Assembly (NCBI GenBank): GCA_022266195.1
Contig: WHVY01000005.1
Span: 6,138,001 to 6,202,000 of the forward strand
Origin: Tetranychus cinnabarinus
Taxonomy: Eukaryota; Arthropoda; Arachnida; Trombidiformes; Tetranychidae
DNA length: 64,000 nucleotides
Direction of reading: 5' to 3'
Position 1 is the first letter of the stretch. Every line of letters begins with the position of its first letter. Positions 53,329-64,000 of this stretch are shown here, piece after piece. The notes under the pieces are model-generated. The model was not told the origin of the DNA. It did no database searches and saw only the letters and a program-made list of their open reading frames with translations. The translations under genes and the position numbers were made by a program.

Positions 53329-56300
53329 ATGAATCGAGTTGACAACCCAAAAGGTAATTATTTCCCATTCTTAAATTTATACTCGTCCTTCTGTCTTTCC
53401 TTGTCATTTATCGAATTTTCATTATCTAATATAAATTATTCGTTATCTTTTATTCTCTTTCATCATTACAATCAATATCATCTTCGATGTTTGAATCTTG
53501 TTCGTGGTGCGTTTTCATCTTATTTTTTGCAGTTTTCGCTATCCAAGCAAAAAAGAAGCGTTCTAAACCAACCAAAACAAAACGAAACACTGAAGCTCAA
53601 AAAACACAAGAGAGAGTTACCAAGTAAGTTGAAGCTTTTATTCTTCATTTTTACATTGTTATTTTAATTTCTTCTCATCCATTCAGTTTGAGAAAAAGTT
53701 ATTAGTCTTGCAAGAGTCACCCATAATTTTGCTTACTTTGTTACTTGCTTTCAGTAAATTATCTTTTATTATGTGAGCAATAGTTTTAATTTCAGTCATT
53801 TGAATTCACTTCGCGTTCTTATTGTATTCCGATCATAATGCACTTTTATCGCTTTTGCTTAATCCAAACTCATTGCTCTTTACTTTTAGACCGCCACCAC
53901 CTCCTCCGTCGGCTCCACCCGTTGGATCGAGAATTAATAACTGTGAAGATGATGATGAAGAACCGTATGTGTCAGATTCAGATGAACAAGAAGATCCATC
54001 TGACTACCAAAAAGGTGGTTATCATCCAGTAAAAATCGGTGATGTTTTCAACGCTCGTTACCATGTCATACGTAAACTTGGTTGGGGACACTTTTCAACA
54101 GTCTGGTTGAGCTGGGATCTTGTGTAAATATTTTCTTTTTCAAGTTTATCCTTCCTCTTTTTGCCTACACACTTTTGCCCATATTTTGAGTTTTCTCCTC
54201 TGCATTTAAAGCAATGTTATGTTAATTATTTATATTCTTGTTTCCGTATTTCCCTTGATTGTGATACCTTTCTCACTCTTTCTCTCCTTTTACTCTCTAT
54301 TTATAGGTTAAAACGATTCGTTGCTCTGAAAGTGGTGAAAAGTGCTGTGCACTATACTGAGACTGCTGTTGATGAAATTAAATTACTAAGAAACGTAATC
54401 AGTCTTATGATATTTTAAAAATTCTTCTCTCACTTTGTTCACTCTGTTCATCGTGTCTTATTTTAAGCATTTTATTAATACACACAATCAATTGAATACT
54501 TTTTTGGTTCTCGAAGGTCAGGGAAAGTGATCCAAATGATCTACATCGAAACAAAGTTGTACAGTTACTGGATGATTTTAGAATCAGTGGAGTTAATGGA
54601 ACCCGTACGTATCAGACCATCTCTCCGTTGGTTAATTTTCAAAAGAAATTCTTCTAAATTTAATTACGTTTTTTTACTCTCAGATGTTTGTATGGTTTTC
54701 GAAGTTCTTGGATCTAATCTTCTCAAGCTTATTATCCGTTCAAATTACGAAGGAATTCCTCTTCAAAATGTGAAATCTATTATTAAACAGGTAAATAATT
54801 GCTTTTTCTTATGTGTAATCAATCAGATTATAACTAATTTAAATCTCATTTTTTCCAGGTACTTCAAGGATTGGAATATCTTCACTCAAAGTGTCAAATA
54901 ATTCATACCGACATCAAGCCGGAAAATATATTACTCGAGGTTGATGAAAATTACATCCGTCGATTAGCTATCGAAGCAACACAGTTGCATAAATTAGGGT
55001 TAAGACTACCTGGTTCTTTGGTTTGTACAGCTCCTAAAGACCAATTTGAGCCACCCAGTACCTGTAAGATATCAAGAAATAAGAAGAAAAAGCTGAAGAA
55101 GAAAGCTAAAAGACAACAACAACTACTCGAAATGCAACTCCAAGAGTTAGAACAGAATAAAGACCAACCTATGCCTCTCGATACCAGGTTGGTATAATAA
55201 TCTTCTCATTTCTTCACCTTTTACATGATATGAAATTAATCTTTAATTTTCTGATCATTTAACAGTCAAGAAGTTGATCAAATGGTTGACGAACCTTCCG
55301 TATTCATCGAGAATAATAATGATAATAATGGAACTAATAATTCGGTTAGTAAGCCTGTCAGTGAATCAGTTGATGATGTCAAAGGAGATGAATACAAACG
55401 TCGACATGATAATTCCGGGCATTCATCCAGAAGTTGTAAGTATATTTATTTTTTATGAATCTTTTTCTATTCTAACATGTTTACTCATTCATAAGGATTC
55501 ATATTTGTTTCTTCATATTTCCTAATCTGTTTCATTTTTTATTCGATCTCTTTTTTTCATTAGCAAGTAAATCATCTGTTAGCCAAAGGGTTTGTAATGG
55601 TAAATCAAAAAGTATATCATCCGCTGTAAATGAAAAATGTGATGAACCCGTTATTGCTGTGGATGAAGAGAAACCATGGGATAAAGGCAGGTCAGAAGGT
55701 ACTTTATCTACGAGTGAAGGTAAAAAAGATACAACCAAAGCCATCTCCGATTTAAGGCGTGTTGTCTCCTGTCCTGGTAATTTGTTTACCTCTTAATTCG
55801 GTGCATGCTTTTTTTGTATATTAATTTATTTTTAGACTAATTTTCAATGTTTCATGGTTTTTCACTCAACACCTCATTTTTTTTACTTTTTTCTCCCCTT
55901 ACTATTATTAACATCTCATTACTACCTTAGATAATCAGAAACTTATAACTCAAATGCCCGATCCATCGGTTGAAGTATGTGATATTAAAGTTAAGATTGC
56001 TGATCTTGGTAATGCTTGTTGGATTGTAAGTTAATCATTCATTCAACCTTTACTTTTTATTTTCCTTTTTGACTCATCTGTTAATGAAAATTTTCCTCTT
56101 ATTTTCCAATCACTTTTCTTGGCAGCATCATCATTTTACTGAAGATATTCAAACTCGTCAATATCGATGCTTAGAAGTAATTCTTGGTGCAGGTTATTCA
56201 GCTCCAGCTGACATATGGAGTACAGCTTGTATGGCATTTGAATTGGCTACTGGGGATTATTTATTTGAACCTCATTCTGGGCACGATTACACTAGAGATG

Positions 56301-56699
56301 AAGATCATTTAGCTCATATAATTGAACTTTTAGGTGAAATACCACGTCACATTGCTTTAGCTGGAACATACTCTAAAGATTATTTCAACAGAAGAGGTAA
56401 TTAAACCATTATTTAATAGTATCTTAAGATTTAAATATAGATTGAATTATGAATTTTTGATTGGTGATTATTAATTGTTAACATCTATTCTTACAGGTCA
56501 ACTTCGAAGTATAATATCTTTTAAACCATGGGGTCTTTATGAAGTATTAACTGATAAATATAAATGGGAACCACAAATTGCCCAAGAATTTACTGATTTC
56601 CTAAGACCTATGCTCGAATATGATCCAGAAAAACGTGCCAAGGCTTCAGATTGTCTCGCTCACCCATTTTTAGCTGATTGTGATACAGATTTAACTTAA
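53329..56699 (+). CDS. SRPK: SR-protein kinase (SRPK), complete, 12 exons
   Basis: Exons: 53329-53353, 53533-53623, 53890-54123, 54307-54394, 54517-54604, 54684-54790, 54859-55187, 55266-55435, 55564-55776, 55931-56025, 56126-56396 and 56497-56699. These give 637 residues with all phases agreeing; vertebrate SRPK1 is about 655. This kinase phosphorylates RS domains of SR splicing factors. Visible: the N-terminal VFAIQAKKKRSK motif; a proline run and acidic stretch; YHVIRKLGWGHFSTVWLSWD (Gly-loop ~103-109); VALK lysine 125; HTDIKPENIL catalytic loop (Asp ~229); the SRPK-specific spacer inserted in the kinase, with RNKKKKLKKKAKRQ; DLGNACW in place of DFG; EDIQTRQYRCLEVILG; and ADIWSTACMAFELATGDYLF. 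Splitting of the kinase by a long charged spacer is diagnostic of SRPKs. Paralogue (SRPK1, 2 or 3 type) cannot be assigned by eye. IMMP2L is its divergent neighbour. Confidence 0.96.
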
Positions 56700-58377
56700 G
56701 CAACTTCTCAACATTAAATTTTCTTTTTCGTTTATTTCACTTTTACTATTCTTTCTAACTTTTCCTTAGTTCCTAGCATTTCTGAAAAAAATATTGATTA
56801 ATGTATCCTGCTTCTCAGAGGTTGCTTTTTTATTCAATGGAATCTACATCATCATTTCTACATTAAACATTACAACCTATTCTTCAATTGGGGTTTTTTC
56901 TAACATCTGGTGTTGCCTTCAATTCTTCCGATCACAATTTGGACGCCTTTTGGATCTTTGTTTGAGTATCCTGCGATTAAAACCAACTTATGTCGAAATG
57001 TGGAGACGAAACGGCCATAAACACTGAAAGTCTGATTAAACGTGATTAAAAATTCCTTTAGGAATGCAGCTTGTGTCAAAAGACGGATATTAGCTCAGCT
57101 GTAACTCATTGAAAATTGTCATTCTTACCTTGGAATTTGAAAGATGCCAGCAACAACTTGATCAAAGACCAAAATCTGAATTAAATCTGTTTCAATTGCA
57201 CTCTAATTCTGGATGCTGCTCTCTAACAAGAGGAAACTTTAACCCCTTCTAACTAAATCCAATCAATGCTTAGCTAAACTAGATCTAAATGATTTGTAAA
57301 TTTCTTATCATCAAAAAGTCCTCGCAAACACTTCTACAATTTTGATGCTCAACATTTTCTTCCGTCAAATATTCTCTTCTGCTTATTCTTCACTTTCTCA
57401 CTCAATTTGGATAAACACTGTAATGTGAAACTTCGATACCAAAAAAAATAATTAGCGAAACACAAACGCAAAACATCGAAAATGTGTATCTAAGCAAAGC
57501 TATCGCATTTATGTTACATAAGTTTATGTCTAGAGTAAAAAAAGACGTAAAAATGTAATACTACTATCGATAACATGAACCGAATAGATGATTACATTAT
57601 AATATGATCTAATGTTTTTATATGCTATTATCACTATTATTATATTGATAATTTTTAGCTTATAAAATAAGCTTTCCTAGACGAATCTCAAATTACATCA
57701 CACCATTTTCACCACTATCATCATCAATTGCTATCAATTGTTTCATGTCTTTCCAATCCCACCAATTAGATGCATTTTACCTCTTTTTGTAACATATTCA
57801 TCAACCCAATGTTGATAATTTGTCCACCAAATTCAAAGTCTACTTCATGGCTGCTTCAAACAAACATCAAACACATTGAAAGCTAAAAATAAATGTTAAA
57901 GCTCTTCATCAAGCTGTAATCATATTCCCAAATGAAAACCACCAATCAAGAAAATAAGTCAATTGTTGAAAGGAAAAAAAGAGTTACAATTTCTTTACTT
58001 AATCCTTACTCAGCTCGCACTAATCAAATTTGCAAACAATTCAATTTTGATTGTTTAACTCGCGTCAAAAAGGGCATTTGTCTTCAAAAACTAAACAAAT
58101 CAATGTTGATCATAGACATGAACAAATTATGAATTGAAAAAATGATCATTCGACTTGAAAGGTTTTCCAATGTTTACCATTTTCAAGTAAATTGCTCGTA
58201 ATTAAATCAGTTTACGGTAATTCTGCTTTGGCAACCTTTAATATCAATCCTTTGATCATTGAGATGATCGTTTGTTTGATTAGTCTCAGTTTTCTTGGTA
58301 AAATCAAACAACTTTACCTACTAATGCCTGAAATGCACATTGAAATACATTGTACAGTATAAATAGCCTTTTGTTTA

Positions 58378-58383
58378 ATAAAA
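58378..58383 (+). terminator. Candidate poly(A) signal of SRPK
   Basis: TTAATAAAATG is followed about 20 bp on by a GT-rich stretch (ctgtttgtgtgttt), the usual layout of a cleavage site. This would give SRPK a 3' UTR of about 1.7 kb. An earlier AATAAA near 57887 is an alternative. Confidence 0.4.
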
Positions 58384-60272
58384 TGTGTTTACTTGCAATC
58401 TGTTTGTGTGTTTAAAGGCAATCAAAGGATCAAATTTTTCACCCAAAATCTATCGATTGATCAGTTTAGACATAATTTGATTTTATAGTCTTTTTGATTA
58501 ACCACTTAAAACAATAATTGCCCATTAATATGATCTCTACATTACAATGTCAAGTTTGAATGAAAAATTTGTGTTTACAATTTTAATATTAGCAAACAAT
58601 GTTTTCATGATAGTTCATTTGATTAGCTGGATATCGACTAAATTTAATTATGTTGTCAACAAAACGGTAAATGCAATTGTCAAACACACCAATTTAATCT
58701 TTTTCAAAATTTGCTGTGAATAGGAAGGGAAAAAAATCGATTTGTTGAAAGCATCTTTTAAATCCCAAAACAATCAAGTAACCTTATTATATCATCAATG
58801 CTATCAATATTAAAGCATTTATTTGGTCTATCAACATCATCATACCTGATTAACATTAAATCACAAGGAAAGACAAATGTTTGCCGATCCAAATATAACA
58901 ATCTGATAACTCTCAACTCTTGGATTTTAAGCAAACAAAACAAGTCAAGAGGTAAGGTGATGGTCAAAGGATAAGTTCAGATTATAAGTTAACAAGCTAA
59001 AGCATGGAATCAAATCAAAATCATAATCATAATCATAATAAAACACAATAAGAATCAACTGAATGTAGTCAACACAAAATCAGCAAAAGTCTAAAGTTGT
59101 AATCAAAGACCAAACCAAGAGCCTAAACCTAACCTAAACCCAAATCAAACGTAAAACTAAACATAATTAAATACAGACAATTTAAAGGTTGCAAATGGTA
59201 AATCTAATGAATATTGGTGAATATTGGTGAATTTGAAGAGCAATTATATTCAAAATTTAAAATGATTATATTGTTTGCTCGAAAGGCTTACCTTTGGTTA
59301 GCTGTGAAAGTTAAATGTTTTATTTCGTTTACCTTCAACTGTGAATGCTACTTTTTTCACTTCTCTGTTTCTGTCTTTCTTTATTCTCTTTCTTCAGTCT
59401 TTTACCATTTTTACCAATAATGTTTCATGCTCATACTGAGTATGATTCTTGGATGGATCTGATGGAGTCAAATACATCTTCCTCATCAACATTATCATCA
59501 TCATCCTCTCCAGTTGAACACAAGACAACAACATTGCCTGCTCTCTTGCATATACATATGATAACATTTACTTTCACATCATCCTGCCTTATTATCATCA
59601 CAATACCCATCAATATCATCCCCAGTGCTGTTCAACTTTACTCCTCTCTCATCCTTCCTCACTCTGTGTATTTCCTTGTGTGAATATCTGTTTATTTATT
59701 TCATTTCATCCCTTCATCATGTTTATTTATGTTTACATTTTACCTCTTTTCTGCCTTTATTTCACTTTTACTCGGTGTTACCCTGCAACTCAATCTCATG
59801 TGAAATAAATAATAATCACGCCAATACTAATGTGTTACAACAATGGCAGAAGCTTCAAGTTAATGATAAAAGTCAATTACTCTTCATCATCAACTCATTA
59901 CTTTTACAATAACAGCAACAATAGCAACAACAACGACAACGACAACAGTAACATTTTTACCTTCAAAACTCAACCCAATACTCAACACTGATAAATACTC
60001 AAGCAAAATCCTGGTTAACCTGGCAAAACCTAAACATAATATCTTTAAAATATAAATTGTTATTATTTTATAATTGGTTAATTTGTCTTACAATGTCTTT
60101 CAACAGTGTAAGCCAATCAACATGAAAACTCCAGCAAAAAGCAAAACAACAACAAAACCTGAACCATGTTAACCCACTGATTTGATATCTCTATTTTAAC
60201 CATTTCGTGTTCCTCAATATCACCAATCCATTTCATGTAAAAGCTCAGTTTAATCATAATTATCATATAAGG

Positions 60273-60366
60273 ATGCAAATGTCAGCTGATTTTCGTACCA
60301 TGGTAACCAATTACATGAGATTTATGGTTGACTCGGTCAAAAGATTCAGTGGATTTGATTGGGGAG
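60273..60366 (+). CDS. Candidate first coding exon of an unidentified gene extending beyond the window
   Basis: The reading frame starts at ATG 60273 (MQMSADFRTMVTNYMRFMVD, then SVKRFSGFDWGG) and ends at a strong donor, G/GTAAGA. The segment is less AT-rich than its surroundings and has a protein-like composition. No continuing exon is recognised before 64000, so it would have to be followed by a long intron. I do not recognise the product. Confidence 0.35.
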
Positions 60367-63300
60367 GTAAGAATATCATTCAATTTTCCATTATTTTTCT
60401 TCTTCCTTTATCCATATTAAAACATTGTCATTCATGGATTACCAAATGTTACAAATCAATAAGCAATTGTTTATTCTCAATGTTACATGTTTCCCTGCAT
60501 TTGAAACATTGAAAGCAGAAAAACAACATGATGTTGAGAATCTTTAACCTCTCATCAGATTTTCAATCAACATTTGCATCCAATTTTTTTTACTTCTCCT
60601 TTCATCCGATAATTGATGTAAACTCAACGATTGTTAGTCTTATCTTTAGTAATACATTGAATAACACATTTAATAATACCTTTAGTATCACCATTAACCC
60701 AAAAATAAACCTCGAATAACCTTTTTTCCCCTCTTATTTTTACCTTCTTTCTGCTTCCTTACGTAAATGTATACAAATTATGCTAAGCTAATCGTTTATC
60801 GATCCACTGTTTTGTTTATTTCTTAACTCAATCTTTGTATCTAAGGTTCAGTTCATACCATGAAATATTTCCAATCGTTCCACATCCATTTACATGTAAA
60901 ACAATTGAAATTCAAATGCAAACTCAATCCATAGACTTGAACCCAAATCTCGGTTAAAAATCTTCAACTCTCTTTTCACAATCAACTGTTTCTTAATTCA
61001 TTTAATCTCTAATTTTCAATTTAACCACTTTAAACTAAACTGACAAATCTAACTAATTAACTTGAACAATTTAATGGATGGTTAAACTGCAATTTAACCT
61101 TCCATTTGAATCTTAATCAAAATAAAATCTCAATTAAACTTGATTACAAAAAATAAACTCTTCACTAAATTTACTTTTACTGGTTCTTCAATTTTGAAAA
61201 TATTACCAATGTTGAAATTAGCAATAAATAACAATTTAACTGTTGATTGAAATGAAGATCAAATTGATTATTAAAAGTGAATATTGACTTTGAACTCATC
61301 TGGTTACAATTAAATTTCATGATGGTTCAATGAGTGATTGGTTAAGCAATATAATTTGATTAAAATGTCAAAGTCAATTTGAGTCTATTTGAAGACAAGA
61401 AAAAATTGCATTTAAATTTGCGTTTTCAAAATAAAAACAAATCAAAACCAGAATACATTATAATACATGAATTGTAATGAAATTGAAATGCTGAGCATCA
61501 ATAATCGGTTCATTTTTTATTCATAGTTTAACCTTTGAAAAAAGACTACAATCAGCTTATCAACAATTCACATCTTTCCAGGTAATTTGCATCACAATAA
61601 AACTAATTGTAGGTAAGTATAACATATCAAAACCCAAAATTGTAATACTTAACCTTTAAGTTTAACATTAAAAAACTGGTGAGTTTAATGTTGACTTTTT
61701 TCATAGCTGCTTGTTGGCTTTAATTGTTGAGTTTATTACACAGTTGAGTTTAAAGTTGTATCTAATCGATCAATTAGATTGCCATTCTGATGAATGAACA
61801 TGAAATTGGTCGTCAAATTCAAATAGGAAGATGAAATTTATCAAAAAAGGCTTTCAAAATATGCTTCTTTCCAACTGTCTAAAGGTAATAACAATGATGT
61901 TGGGCTATAATGCAAAATTTCATAGTTAACTGAATGTCTTATTTGACTTATCAGTTGATATAATTCAATAAATAGTTCACTATTCAATTCAAATTCAACA
62001 TCTACCTTTACATTGCAATTGACAAGACAACTCATTATTTCTAAACACTTTCAGAACCATTTTCTGAACCAATTTGATGGAATTTTTCATCAATGTTTAC
62101 ATCTAAATTATTGCTGATTCTCATAATAACAGGGAATTTCAATGTTTCTGTCAATTTTTGATCGCAAGCATTGACATGTAAATATTAGTTGACTTTGACT
62201 ATTCAAATGATAAAACCCAAAAATGGAAGCAATAGAAATTTAACTTTCATTTCATACTTTCAACCTTCAAATCAACAATTATTTACCAAATCATTTTGAT
62301 GAGTCTGTTAAATGATTACAATTGAAAGACTAATGCCGATGGATCGATCTAAAATTATCGATGAATCGATGAGATAGCTTTTTTAACCGTGTTTTGGGTT
62401 TATGTTGGTGTTTTTGTGCTCGATACATGCAATTCAGGTCATCAATGGGAATCTCAGAATTGATTTTTATGAATTTTTAGCAGACTCAAAGATTTCATCC
62501 TTTGTCCGTCTTGGAATTAATATTTGTGTTAATATCTTTTAAGTACTGTTTATCTCTAACCTGTGTTGACTTGGATATTAACATTGGTGATCGATTGGTT
62601 CAAGCCTTTTGGGTCGTTTTTGCTTAAACTTGAGTTTATTGTTAATTGTCATTGCAATTTACCTGACAAAGTGTGATTAAACTTAATGATATTAGTAAAA
62701 TTGAGAAAGGCAAAAATGTTTTTCTCCAGCCTTTTTCATTTCCCAGGTTTTGTTTACTCATCGATTTTCTTGCCATTTTCACTTATTTTTTTTTGTTTGG
62801 TTGCGGGTGAACCAGGTTTGGGTTAAAATGAACCAGTAACTGTTAAAGTCAGCAGTTTGTATGGCATGCGAAAGGCATTAGCTGTAAATTGTTAAATTGT
62901 TAAATTAGCTGAACAGTAAGCTTTGTGCTGTTAAACCATTCATTTGATAATGTTATTATCATTATTATTACCTCTGTATTATTCAATGTGTTCAATTTAT
63001 TTGATAAACAAGAAAATAAAGAGCCAAGAATGGACAATAAAAATGATCAGCCAAAATGATGGTGAATAAGGATGAAAATGGTTAGAGATTGAAAGCCTTT
63101 CAAGTTTAAGCTTATTGCGTGTTTGTGAAAACATCCAAAAATAGTTGACTTTTTCACTGAGTTTTGCAATATTTACCTCAATTTCATGAATTTTCAGTTT
63201 AAAAAGAAGGATAACAAAAGTATTTTATATCTCGATCCATGAAACCAATGTAGCAATACCACTCAAAAGCTCATGACAAGCAGGATCTTCCTAATTTTGA

Positions 63301-64000
63301 TGAAACTTCAAAATCTTATGTTAAACCAGATGTACAAATGTCAAGCAAATTGACTTTTCTGTTGTTGGGTTAACCAAAGCAAATTGAGACTATTATGCCA
63401 TTTATGTGGCTAATACCAGCAAATTAAACTACTAATATCATTAAAGTTTGATTAAAATTCAAGTTTTGTTATTTGTTTCATGCATTTGATACAAACAAGC
63501 CAATAATTTTACATGCAATATGTGTATTTATCTAGTCTAACAGTTATTATATCAATATAAGTATTCCATGGCAATGAAAATGATTCGCTTTTCTGGTTAA
63601 TATTGATGCATAAATTGGAAAAGATTATATCATTATTGTTATTACAATACAAATGGAACAAGGAAAAAGCTTAATTATATTCAATATAATCACATTAATC
63701 TTATTCTATTACTTTCATTGACAAACAATTCTCTACTCTGAATGGTAATAAGATTTTCAGGAGTTGTTTTCACGATGCTTTTATTATATTTCACTGAATA
63801 CAGTATGAGTTGTCTGTTGATAAAAGTTGAACAGTAATATTAAAAATGTTTAAAATGAAACAAGATATTTACAGAGGGAATAATATTTAAGAATAATAAT
63901 TTCATTTTGCTTTTTTCCATGTTTCCCTTCATTTTGTTGATTCCTGATTCACATTTTTACATCTTTTAATATAAAAAAGTGAACAGACAGAATGTAAAAA

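Larger units (their letters stand above)
56700..64000. other. Downstream flank of SRPK
   Basis: The first ~1.7 kb is probably SRPK 3' UTR. Beyond it is AT-rich DNA with CAA-type low complexity near 59.9 kb, a poly-pyrimidine tract ending CTTCAG at 59397 before a Ser-rich frame, and the candidate exon at 60273-60366. From 60.4 to 64.0 kb I see no gene. Confidence 0.6.

Noticed and set aside
56794..57027. 77-codon plus-strand ORF just after SRPK
   Set aside because: It lies in the probable SRPK 3' UTR and lacks a recognised domain or splice structure.
58758..58967. 69-codon minus-strand ORF ending IIRLLDCFGI
   Set aside because: No convincing splice sites, start or homology; the length is within chance expectation for this composition.
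1..64000. CRISPR array, bacterial operon, rRNA or tRNA genes
   Set aside because: None seen. The window is eukaryotic with spliced genes, no regular spacer-repeat array exists, and no tRNA cloverleaf was recognised by eye.

Overview
The window is AT-rich eukaryotic DNA with spliced genes, GT-AG introns and long gene-poor stretches. Gene structure and protein similarity suggest a small arthropod, possibly an acariform mite. That placement is inference; no mitochondrial, rRNA or other taxon-specific sequence is present to fix it. Four protein-coding genes can be reconstructed with reading frame kept across every splice junction.

Layout. (1) 196-4014, minus strand: a four-exon gene whose protein resembles the C-terminal half of REPS1/REPS2 (RalBP1-associated Eps15-homology proteins). 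No EH domain is visible in it. (2) 4379-52434, minus strand: a complete five-exon gene for mitochondrial inner membrane protease subunit 2 (IMMP2L). It encodes only 171 residues but spans 48 kb because of introns of 32.2 kb and 15.1 kb. (3) 43446-50688, plus strand: a four-exon gene for a single-pass neuronal-type LRR-Ig-FN3 membrane protein of the LRRN family. It lies wholly inside the 32-kb intron of IMMP2L, on the opposite strand. (4) 53329-56699, plus strand: a complete twelve-exon SR-protein kinase (SRPK) gene, head-to-head with IMMP2L across an 894-bp gap. The last 5.6 kb holds at most one or two doubtful exons of an unidentified gene.

The most striking point is the nested pair. From general knowledge, human LRRN3 also lies inside an IMMP2L intron on the opposite strand. 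The same arrangement here suggests a nested gene pair kept since before arthropods and vertebrates split, and may explain why a tiny housekeeping protease gene keeps such a large intron.

The introns also carry several mobile or repeated elements. They are a 1.1-kb foldback element of Tc1/mariner IR/DR type (4989-6073), two small MITEs (24287-24467 and 46705-47072), and a family of dispersed repeats at 9.2-13.4 kb and 19.8-22.0 kb. Two members of that family form an inverted pair around IMMP2L exon 3. An 8-mer, ACTCCCAG, recurs across the introns.

Functionally the four genes are unrelated: endocytic/Ral signalling adaptor, mitochondrial presequence processing, neuronal surface adhesion, and splicing-factor phosphorylation. 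Their grouping is of interest as genome architecture rather than as a pathway.
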